A stretch of 64,000 nucleotides of DNA from Dipylidium caninum (lineage: Eukaryota > Platyhelminthes > Cestoda > Cyclophyllidea > Dipylidiidae): assembly GCA_017562135.1 (NCBI GenBank), contig QEYB01001355.1, positions 310,001 to 374,000 of the forward strand, given 5' to 3'. Below the pieces are notes generated by a model. The model did not search any database and was not told the DNA's origin. It saw nothing but the letters and a program-made list of their open reading frames with translations. Position numbers and translations under genes: made by a program. Shown here piece after piece: positions 49,552 through 60,600 of the stretch (position 1 is its first letter; each line of letters starts with the position of its first letter).

Positions 49552-52500
49552 CTAGATGACAGGGCACTTTGGGCAAGAGTGGACAAAGTCGTGGAGGAAG
49601 GAGTCACAGTCCGCACAGAAATAGTTACTGCACCTGGGACACTTGTAGACCTGCGTGAGAGAGCCAATTCGTCAGCACGTAAAGCTCGGCTTCAACAATA
49701 AACATTTGAAAGGTTGGACTGACCACAGAATTCATCTGAAGGTTTACATTACAACCTCCACATCCAAGAGGTTCCCCTTTCGAGTTTGTGGAGATGGCTT
49801 CATTCCGCTGAGTCTCCACAAAGGGGGGGAGGGGGAAGAGGTGGTGATAGGCGCGTGCAAGATGCGGTGCTGACATCAGCGTGATCCCGCATACTGTGCA
49901 CTCCACTGGCAATTCACAGTATGCCGAATGACAGCGGGGACAGAGGTAGGAGCCGCGTGGACGGTTGGTAGGGGCAGTGGAGAGGCTGTACTCGGAGTTG
50001 GCGGCGGCGACAGAGTCGCCTTTGTTCTCCACGTTCGGCAAGTGGCTACAATGACAATGCACGAAACAAACTCTACTCATAACTTATAAGTAGAATCGAT
50101 GGAAAACTCACCACATACAAAATCGAACGGGGAATTGGTCAAAGTCGGCAGCGGTGGAATGCGGGAAGCCTAGGAGTACCAGGGAGAATAAGACAACACC
50201 GGCGATTTAAACCTACCAATACGCAGTAGAGCGGCATCCTTTTCGTCCTTAAGGAAAAGATTAACATTAAAGTTGGGTGGTGCAATGAGGAAAAGAGAGA
50301 GAAATGGACATATTGTAGCATACTGAGACGGGCGGAGGAGGCACGAGGTCCTGAAGGATGCTTTTCAGATGGGGCACGTCCATAATGACGTTTAAGGTGC
50401 CTAAAAGATTAAAAAAATCCGGTGCGTACGTTTAAACTGCCCCGAGTCTATTGACACTCGAAGACTAAAGAACAGTATCAGAAGCTTCTGGAGGAAAAAA
50501 ATTGATTCAAAATTTCTCCTTTGCATCTCGCATGTGAGAAAAAGGTCAGTGAATGAGTGATATTATGACTCGTGACGGCATCGAATGATATAGTAGGTGA
50601 CCACGTCCTCTGGGGATTCAAAGTACCGATCATCCTTGGCCAAAGAGTAGAAAAAAAACGATTTCTCCCTGTGGCCTGAGTGAAAACAACCCGCCTCGAA
50701 CGTGCGCTGAGTGCGGAGTGGGCATTTCCAAGAGATGAGTTGAAGGGACCAGTGGGCTTCATGGGGAATTGTGGCCGAGTCCGGATATTCATGGATGCTG
50801 ACAAGGCGTCGAGACACGATCAGATTTTAACAATAAAAGGCGGAGGCGATGGAGGTTTGCATTTATATTGGCCAAAAGGCGCCTCAGGCTGGTAGGAGGC
50901 AACTAATCCGAGGTAACTAGTTGGGATTACCTCAGGAGCTCTGCTTAGACGGTGGAAAGAGCGTACACATACGGGAGTGAGGTGGACAAAGAGCACCGAG
51001 GACTCCCGGACTCCCGAGTCGATGAAGCTGGCTACCACGGGGCATTAAAACAAACATGCAAAAGACAAAATCGCCCACCTCCGGTAGCCTCCGCGAGAGC
51101 CCTGTGCACGAAGACCTCCACAGCAAGGGAGATTATGCTACAGCGGATACGATGTGTTATGAGGCTCTGAATGGTCTGGTGGATGTCACCAGGGTCGCAG
51201 GTCGTCATGGAGCCGAGAACGAGGAGAACTTCTCGAGAACTGTACGATGGCATATGTCTGCAGAGTGAAAAGGTAACAAAACCTCAAACATCCCAACTGG
51301 TCCACCGCACATGCGACTGACAAAGAAGCGGTGAAGGGCTCATGATCGCCAAGATCCCGCATTACTCGACAGAAAGCCGAGTGAAGTGGCAACCAAAATG
51401 TCCGCCTGTTGGCAAGCAGAGGAATTTTTATTGTCAGTGCTCACCGGAGTTTTGCTTCCGCCATGACAAGGGCGTTCTGAATGCTCGGTTCTCCCACACA
51501 CTGCTGCTGTTTGCCGAGCTCATCCAGCGCCCTCAAGTGACGGATAAGACCCCCTAAAGAAAAGGATATTCAGAGAGGAAGACAAATCGGTTGGAACAAG
51601 ATTGCTTCGCTGAGTAGTGTACTGAATACTCTCCCATTCTTGAGCTTTAACATGGGGAGAGGAGTACAAGGTTAAAAGATTTTCACACGGCCGCTAGATT
51701 TTACTGTCGTTTGACGAAAAGTCAACGAGGATAACTTCCTCCTCTTTTTGCGAATTAGACGAAATCGAAGAAAAAGTGACAGTTTATTGCACAGACAACT
51801 TGTATCTGGAGAATTTGGTGATCACCCAAAATACACACAGTACTTCTGCGCCATTTCACGGTTCTCCTTTTGGCAAACAATTCAAGTGTGCAGACGCCAG
51901 TATATAGACCCGGGGCCTTTTTTTAAACTTACTGTTGCGAAACAGCCTGCCAACGTCCTCCAATTAAGACGCAATATCGCATTACACCCTACTGATCCAC
52001 AGCGAAAACCTATACTTCCAATTGTGTGCAAGTGTTACATCAGGGGATGCGGAAACGTATATCTACGGAGCTTGGTCAGGGGCCTGTAAAACTGCAATGT
52101 AGGAGAATTAGCTGTCAAAGTATTAAAATAAACAAGAAACATACGTCTCACGATTTTGTCAATAAAGCGTATTTTAATTTTAACTATCACCAATCAGTAG
52201 AGAGGATCTAAATTAACTGGCTACTCTGATAACCAATGAAATCGGAGGGCAAATTGAACCAGCCAACGGCATTCATCGTTGGGTTAGAAGCAGCCAATCG
52301 AAAAAGGGGATGGGAAAAATGATAATTAAGACGAAAAATAAGTAATTACTAAGGGGGAAAGCTAAAAGAAGTTCCGAAGTATTTTAACTTTGCGTAGGTG
52401 GCCTCGAGGCATTGACGGAATTAGAAGAGTAAGCATTAAGCATTTAACACATTAATTGCACATTACAAAGGCACCGATGAATAATTTTGGCAGTAGAAAG

Positions 52501-55500
52501 CGAGACCAGTCCAACAAATTCTCAACTACCAGATAAACAAAAGGGTTTCATGGCCCCACTTGTCTTACTTTCCCGCAGACCAATCAAACTCATTGCCAAT
52601 GTTCAGTCGAATGGGGAAAGGAAAAACCTACATTTTAACAAACAGCGCAACTTGGCATAAATTGAAATTTGTCGAGATGATGGAAGGTGTTTATCCTTAC
52701 TTCAAGAAAGACAGAATGAGCTTGCAAGAACATGAAAAGCAGGTGGGACGAAAGGCTAAAGGTAAAGTTGTCTCATCGTCCATTCGCCAACGAAGCAGAC
52801 GAGAGGAAATAAGCAGACGTTCAGGCCACAGCTGCACCGAGTTCATCCTCGACTCTCACACGCTCCTGGTATACGGATGATGTGTTTGCGCTCAGGTGTT
52901 GGGGCTTACATAGAAACGGCAAAAGAAATGACCAGGGGTGACAGCAAAGTTAATGTCGTGAAGCCAGAGAGGAATCCAACAGAAACGAACAAGGAAGAGT
53001 GGGACACAATGTCCAAGGTGGTTGGTTATTAAGCATAAGTATTCGTGGTGTTTCAGGGGGAGCCTTCGTTGTGACCGAAAAGCACCACAGCCAAAGGCTC
53101 ATAAAGTCACCCGAAAAGGGATACGCCACTTCACAGACTCATTCTATCTCACCTCAAATCAGTCGTTTGATAGCCCGAGAACATGGCACTGGATAAGAGA
53201 AAGAATGCGTAGATTATACTTGAGCCTTACAGTTAGCAAGAAGAGTGGAAGGAGACGAAACGACGGGACGAAAGCGGCCACCGTGTTGTTGGAGCGGGTT
53301 ATACAAAGTTCGGGAAGATTAAAGCACGGGATAGGACGAAGGGGACCAAATCACGATGAAGGGGGAGAGGGTGACAGTGCCACACAATGGGTGACTCAAG
53401 AGAATTGTTGTTTACCAGACAACTGAGACGAAGTCGAGGCCCCAAAACAACGCAAAAACGTGAAAACAGGTAGAACAGGTAATACTGCACTAAACATTAC
53501 CCTATGCTTAATGAGACAGAAGGAGATTTAGTTGATAAAATGAGGAGTTGAAGGTTCAAATTGCCTTACCCGACATTGCGGAGACGAGGTGAGCCTTCGA
53601 GGAGGAGGTTGAAATGATGCCCAATTGGCTAAGGGGATTTTGATCAAAAAAGTTCTCGACAAACTTTTTGAGACACTAAAGTACAAAGGGAGAGAAAAAA
53701 TGGAACTAAGAAGAATCTCCGTGTGGAGTTAAATGTTTGAGGCTTTTAGACGGCGACACAAGATGGTTACTAAGTGGAAACATGAGGAAAATGTGTAGTG
53801 AAATCACTTTCCCCCACTTGTGAAGGATCAGATCCATTTCAACTTCAAGAAGCTTCCTCTTGAAGAAAAAGAAAAAACCAGAAACAATTTCAGATGATGC
53901 AATAGTATGACGTTTTCCGGTGCAAAGTCGCCCATTCCATGCAGAACTTTGAGTGACACGAGTACACTCTCGACGGCTTACCGCCGCCAATGCGGACACC
54001 AAGTTAGACAATCGACGTCAAATATGCCACTCCACGACTAATTTTATCACAAATTGAGCTGCTTTCAAGACACACTGCCGTTTTCTCTGACTTACGAGGC
54101 CCCGCCGGTAAAGAGGGCCCTACTATTCTACAGCTTTGCTTCCCAAACATTCGTCTTACTTCCCACGTCAAGTCAGCCAACTGCAAGCCTCGGAGCCTTC
54201 TACTGGTCGCACAGCTAGCAAAATTTCCATTGGTCATCGGTCAGCCAATCGGAGGGCTAACCAATAGGCGTGCGGAGGCTTCTCCTCGGCCAATTGAATA
54301 ACACGAGGGATGAGAGAGACGAGACACCTACCCTGAGGGTGCAGATGAGTCTGTTGGGATGCAAATCGCGTTCAAGCATGGCCTCGGAGAGGTCGAGTAC
54401 GATGTAGAGGTGGCGAACCTAAAATAGAAAAATGCCCACAATTTCGAAGTCATCAATGGGTAAAGAAGCGAGATACGAAGATGCTGTATAAAAGCGACTG
54501 CTAAGGGAGAGGAAAGAAAGCGGATGGTACAAAATGGGGGGGGGGGGGGGGGAACCGACGTGAGCGTCAAGTAAATTTAGTCGAGCCGGAAAACTTCCTC
54601 ATTTGTTTTCGTTTCGGGAGCCGAGAAACCATGTGCAGTAGGTGCCAATATCTCAAAGCACGTTTACCCAAATGGGGTTTTGATCGGCACGATGGAATGT
54701 TACAAAAATAGAAGTAGAGACTCAGATGGACGCGAAAAATAGCCTCAGTTGCCCTTTTAGCGCATCTACACTTTGTCGTAGATGTAATTCAGCCACTTAA
54801 CTGGTAAAATTCAGACTTCATTAGAGTCGTCGGTCAGCCTACCACCCCTCGTTTCCACCATTAAAACAAAGAGGGAAAAAGTTAATCACTAGCCCCCCCC
54901 GCGAAAAAGGGGGTGAATTAATTGCGCGACCACCACGACCCACTTCTTAAGGCGACACTTCAAGCGTAGTACCGTAGTTCCGGCCATCCTCCTTCTACGA
55001 GGGAGTTAGGCAACGGTCCCCAACTGCGTCAAGGCAGACTGGTGTGTTGCACAGGTGAGGAGAAGAAGAGCGTGGCAATTGGGACGAAATGTGCGACTCT
55101 GCCAGGAGACCGAGCCTGGGGGCAACACCGAGGCAAATCGGGAGTTGTCATGCGTGTGTCATCGAGGCGAGTTGCGCCACATGACTTCACAATCGCCCTA
55201 ACAGCGTGTGGGCGAAAATCGAGGAGGGTGGACAACGCCGTCTGACAAGGAGGCTCCCACTTTTACCAATTGGGGCGGAGTAAAGCGAAGGGAACTCCGG
55301 CCCTGGCCGGGGCAGTCGGGGGCGTCTCGCGGACTGAGAAAAGTACGCCCCAGGTGAATCACACACAATCAGACGCCAGGTGAAAAACATTCGTTCGTAT
55401 TTTGGACCATGTAACATTATTTGAACTAACTCGGAGACGATGAATGATGTGGGGGTAAGGAAGGTTCAAGGCAGACAGTTAGAGGGCGGTCGTACCATGC

Positions 55501-56866
55501 CAAGTCGGGGTGTGCCACTGCTGGAGCTGTTGGCATTGGCAACCTGACGCTTCGAGCGCAGATCGGCGTGGGTTTGGCGGACCAACTTCTCTATGCTCGC
55601 CACCAGGCTCCCCGAGTGATCCTCCTTTATTGACTCCCTGGAAGACAACAACAAGGGTGAGAGCATGGGAGCGAGCACGGAGGGCGCTGTGCCAAGAACA
55701 CACGGGGCCACGTGATCGGTTGCGACAACTCGGTTGGACATTCTAATGTTTGTGGAAAAATCCGTCACTCAGCCCTCTGACTATTCTCGCCTGTTCGTCA
55801 AGCAACAATCGGCCAAACAAACGGCAAGATCGGTTAGTCGAAGGGAAAAGGCCAGTTAAACTTCTACGAAAGGCTGAAAAACCTGACAGAAAATTGAAAG
55901 GTTGACAAGGGAGCACTAGGAGTGGTGGTCTAGGGCTCTAAGTGAATTAACACTCAATTGGCCGGACTGGCCGATTGTCATGGGAAAAAAAGCCCTGAAA
56001 TGACGCCGAGTGCAAGAGTTGACGGAACAACCACAGCAACTGAACCCAGAGCAAGGAGGTGGGTTTGCTAGCATCTCAGAGAAGAGGTTCTGTTGAAGCA
56101 CTGGCGACTAAGAACAGAGGAAGAGTAGAGATACGGGGCTCGCGCGGCGACGATGTCTGAACTCATGCTAAACAGGGGGAAAGTAGGGAGGAATCGCCCT
56201 ACGCGGGCAGACCGAGACGAGGTGAAGTGGCCTACTCCGCGGGGGACGAGTAACCGTTCTCGCTCCGAGTGGAAGTGTACAAATCAACCAGTAACTCGAC
56301 GGACCCCGAGTTCCCCTAAGAGGACCATGAAGAGTGGGAGAGGGGACGACGCAAATGGTGAGAATTCTTGGAACTCAGTCTCCTGCCGCCTATCTACTTC
56401 TGTCGCTGCTCCACAGCGGGTCAGCGCGGAGAGAGCCAGACAGATTCAGCACTCCAGAAGTGGGTGTTGCCAAAATGCACCGCTCCGCTCCGCCGCTGAG
56501 TCGCGCCAGCTACGCTGGTTAAATGCACGATGAGGACTTACGTGGGGGGGGGGAGAGGGGGGAGGTGCCAACGGACTGGAATCTACGCCTCGTCGGCCAC
56601 TTAATTTCGATGTGTGTGTGCATCCGTTATGACACCTTGGAGACATATTTCTGTGAAAGCCAGTTTTAGCAACGAGGGGAAAGGAGGAAGCTGAAACAAC
56701 TTGGTCGAAACCAACGAAGGCGCGGTCTAATCGGGCAACGCAGTCAGAACGGGCTGAAGCGGCAAAAGGGAAATGGAGTTGGTCAAGGTAGGGAGAAGTT
56801 GACTCACCAAGTTTTTTCGTAGCCCGAGACCCAACTATAATCCCGTTTCTCTGACGATTGAGACAT
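49552..56866 (-). CDS. GTF2H2: TFIIH core subunit p44 (Ssl1 homologue), complete
   Basis: This core TFIIH subunit stimulates the XPD helicase in transcription initiation and nucleotide excision repair. The 11 exons in transcription order are 56808-56866, 55496-55637, 54332-54418, 53570-53675, 51445-51553, 51079-51257, 50324-50400, 50217-50247, 50112-50169, 49724-50045 and 49552-49650. They give 1,269 nt, 422 aa, with every phase agreeing. The family order is intact: an N-terminal GYEKTW...IKEDHSGSL; a vWA-like domain starting VRHLYIVLDLSEAM (Asp76, Ser78) with FFDQNPLSQLGII, CVGEPSIQNAL and SREVLLVLGSMTTCDP; the LLRIGFP linker; a C4 zinc finger at Cys318/321/332/335 followed by SAPHLARAYHHLFPL; and a C-terminal RING-like domain with YKCPRC...FCADCDSFLHDFVHSCPKC. 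Introns range from 47 nt to 2,016 nt, and exon 8 is only 31 nt. The length and C-terminus match the family, so the gene looks functional. Confidence 0.96.
54245..54265 (+). repeat. Short CCAAT element in a GTF2H2 intron
   Basis: It reads CCAATCGGAGG then GCTAACCAAT. Twenty of 21 bases match the reverse complement of 59291-59311. With the preceding ATTGG (54229-54233, 11 bp before the first CCAAT here), the similarity extends to roughly 50 bp. It lies in the intron between exons 3 and 4. Confidence 0.65.
54536..54552. repeat. G17 homopolymer (C17 on the coding strand)
   Basis: On the minus strand it is a pure run of 17 C, about 120 nt upstream of GTF2H2 exon 3. Similar C/G runs of 12-18 nt occur at 125-136, 579-595, 57453-57465 and 61444-61461. 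Confidence 0.9.
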
Positions 56867-57662
56867 CACGTGGAGAGGAATTCAAACTAAAAGTGGGCGG
56901 ACTTCGAAAAGCCGGTGTACATGAGGCCGCAGTTAGAAGTATACAAACAAAACTAAGGTATTTAATGGGATGGGCGAACGAGAGCGCCATGCCACTAATG
57001 GAAAAATGAGTTTGGAAAGATAAATTTTAAAAGATTGGAGCCACGAAGAACTGCTTTGGAAGCCATTTACACCAAGAAGGCATTAGGTTGGTTCGCTGGA
57101 CCGGCTTACTAATCTCCTACTTCAAAAAAAGGCAGCACCATGTGCGTAAAACTGAAGTTTTCAGCTGCGGAGGCCAACGTTTCGATAGCCTGACGGCGCA
57201 TCACTTCATCGAAGACACGAGTTGAAACAAAAAGGCGACAAGGATTAGAAAGTGGGAGTAGCAAAATGAAAAAAAGAAAAGAAACTAAATCGAATTGGGG
57301 TCTAAAAAGATGACTAAAGAGATGGGGCGAGGCGACGCAAAAGGCTCGCCGCCTTAAAAAAGGAGGGAGTTGGATGTGAAACTCAAAAAAGCACTTCATC
57401 GGCAGAAGAGAATCGCCGCATACAGAGACCAAGGGTCTGAAGCCAAGTTTGGCCCCCCCCCCCCCACTACTTCGAGTTTGAGATTTGAGGAAAAGTTGCC
57501 AGACGAAAAAGCAGGACGAGGAAGCCAACACACAGTCAAAGATATGTATTCATATATTCCCATAATTCACACACAACAAATGGAAAATAAAAAGAAGGAA
57601 AGAAGGGGGAGGAGAGAAAACGGACGAGGGGCGAGTGGGGCAGCACGGCCTCGTCCATTCTC
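56867..57662 (-). other. Short intergenic gap between the palmitoyltransferase gene and GTF2H2
   Basis: Two genes on the same strand are separated by 796 nt from stop to start. The gap must hold the 3' UTR of the first and the promoter of the second. A minus-strand ATTAAA (56961-56966) is a possible poly(A) signal but lies only about 95 nt before the GTF2H2 start. A C13 run is at 57453-57465. Confidence 0.55.
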
Positions 57663-60600
57663 TCAAGGCATAAATTTCTCTCTACATTGTTTGTCCATCG
57701 CCTGTTGTTGCATATCCTCCATGAAGTTATTAAACTCGTAGACGGTGCACCAATTGACGGGACGATGGGAACCCAGGCGGATTCGGCAGAGGTCGGCCAG
57801 ATTGCCCAACACGCCACGGTTGTAGGGGCAGGGCGGAAGACCGCACAGACACGAACAGCGCCAGGGTGAGGACGAGGCCTTGGGCCACACGAGGCCGCCG
57901 GAGAACTCAACGTAGCGGTCGACGTTGATACGCTCGTTCGTGGTGACGCCGCCCCAGGCCATTTGGTGGAAGTGGGCGACGAAGAGGAGGACCGTCCAGA
58001 TAGCGTAGAAGACGGCGTGGGCGAGGCAATAGGCCACCCAAGGGTTGCACCATATGACTGCGCATGTCGATTGCCACCAGCGGCGGAAAACTGGTCGGGG
58101 AAAGGAAAATTGTCACAAGGATGGGTTAAAGCTTCAACGTTCATCATATGAAAGTGGTGAAAGGTGCAGCCATTTAATAACCACTACACTTTAAAATGCC
58201 GCATTACTTCAAACGACAAGGGGAGTAAGAATAGACGATTCTAACCGTTGATTACCTTACACTATGGAAAAAAAGCCTCAAACGAGGAAAGAAGCAGAAG
58301 ACACTCAAAAGACCTAAGGTTGACTACATTACCCCGGGATTTATAACCCCAGGTAATAAAGGAAAAACTTACTAATATGACAGTCGAGGATGCTAATTTA
58401 CTCTTTCGTATGTCATTAAATCAGAGTTGGGTAAATAAGTGACACACGCGGAGACTCCCCCATTTCTCAAGGGTAAATAAAGTGCTGTCATTTGGTCGAG
58501 TCACGTAAAACAAAAGGCAATGAAAGCGTTTCCTACCCAAAGGCTCAATTTTGTCCTCTTCGGTAATGTCATAACAGAACGGCACCACTTGCAAAAAGAG
58601 CACTCCTTCCCACATGAATAGCAGAAGAGATGCAGACGTGAATAGAAGGTATGCAATGAACCAGTGGTGATTATTTTGTCCGACACAATTGTTAACCCAA
58701 GGACAGTGGTGATCATATCGCGACACGCAGCGATTGCATGCCCGGCAGTGCTTCGATCGCAAAGGCTTGCGTGTAAGGCAGGTGGTGCAGAAGCGCTTTA
58801 ACAGGGCTGGATGTCGAGATTCTCCTGTCTTATTCGAGCCGCCTATGAGGATTCGACGCACTTCTGCATCTACTACTTCGACGACAGAAAGTGTTGGGGA
58901 TGTTTGAGAGACAGGAGCGAGGGCTGACGATGCAGAGGTAACAGAGGAAGAGCAGGAGGGAATAAAGCCCGGATCGATGGTGGCGGTACGGTAGAGTGAG
59001 AACCAGAGAGCAGTGAGGCTGGCGCAGAATGCAAAGTGCGTGAAGGTACAGAAAGTCCCCACGGAAGGAATGAGAAGAAAAATACCGGTAATGGAGAGAC
59101 TTGCGGTAGTCACAAGGCCCAAACTGAAGACCATTAGGAACTACAGAGAAGAACGAAACGAGACAGTCGTAAAAGGTAAAAGTAATGGATCTTATCGTTT
59201 ATCTGCTACACTGAAAGGTTTGACCAAATCATGGCCTAAATGGCCAAGGAGAAGGCTACAATGATCACAGTTCGGGTGTTCCCAACGGTCATTGGTTAGT
59301 CCTCCGATTGGATAACCTATGCCCAATAGAAAGCATGCAAACTGTATGACCAATAGAATGTGGCCATAACAGACTCAGAGGCTCGTGGTTGGTTAACTTG
59401 ACGAGGACTTGGGAGTAGAACTTGGAAAGCAGAGCTTTAGAATACCGGGGCTCTCCTAACAAACCGGGCCTCGTAAGTCAGAGAAAAAGGGCAGCGTTTC
59501 GAAAGTTGTGCATATTGTGTGATAAAATTATTTGGGGCGTTGATATAATTGACGTAGACTTGTCTGAGGCGTTCTCGATACTTAATCTATTTACATATCA
59601 ACACTCCACTGAGTCATGCATTAGTGTTAGTATCATGCTTAAACGAAAATTAAATGTGTATGTATATAGCGAGGAAAGAAATAGCATAAAAGCCACGTGA
59701 CATACTTTAACAAGTTTCAATAAACTTACAGCATGCTCGCTAGTTTGGAGTTTCATAATATTTGAGCGAAACTGCCAAAAAGTGAAGAGAATGATCACTG
59801 TTTTAAGCACATAGGCCATCCATACGGGAAGGGAAAGTTGGAGGAGGAGACCGGAGAAGTCGAGTTGAAAAAGTGCTCCGATGAGGAGGAAGGCCACAAT
59901 GGGAAGCGCAAACGCGGTGTAGATCAATCCGCGTCTAGAATAGCACTTGGCGGGCAACTGAATGTGACAATAGCGGCAATGCCAACGTCGACGGCTGCGA
60001 CGCCGTTTGCCATAATTGGTTTTTACGTCGTCTCGGGAGCCGTTCTCCACATCGCCTTCGCCCTCATCGTCCTCATCGTCCTCATCGGCGGAGTCTACCT
60101 CTGAGGGGTGGAGGAGGCCGCGGGCAACTGCCATCTGTTTCACTCGGTGGTTCAGCCAGGCATACGTCGACATCTACGATGAGAGGAAGAGCACATTACT
60201 CCCCCTCCAGTGTCCAGACAAACAGTTGAACAGAATCAAAGGTAGACAGGGCAGAGGAGAGACAAATGGGCTATAGCTTGGGACCCTAACAAAGTAGAGG
60301 AGAGACGATGACGACACTGCGAGGGTGATAATGTCACTGCCGAGGTAAATACAGCCGAAAAGAGAAAAAAAAATTGAAACACCAACAGGTCACGAACCAG
60401 TGTCTAGCGACTGTGAAAAACAGGAATGGTATGACCCAAAAAGATTACTAAAAAAAGGTAACCCGCTGTTTCCTTTTGCCCCTCTAACAAAAAATCTTGG
60501 ACATTTTTGAAGCCGAAAAAGTCTTTCGTCACGATGGATTGCAAAACACCTTCGAGGCCAGTAATTAAGGGGAGGCAAGAAGAGTGCACCAGATGTACTA

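Noticed and set aside
50563..50817. Possible alternative GTF2H2 exon (frame containing HREKSFFFYSLAKDDRYF)
   Set aside because: It has a good acceptor, but the exon at 50324-50400 gives a far better family match (TLNVIMDVPHLKSIL...VPPPP) with correct phases on both sides.
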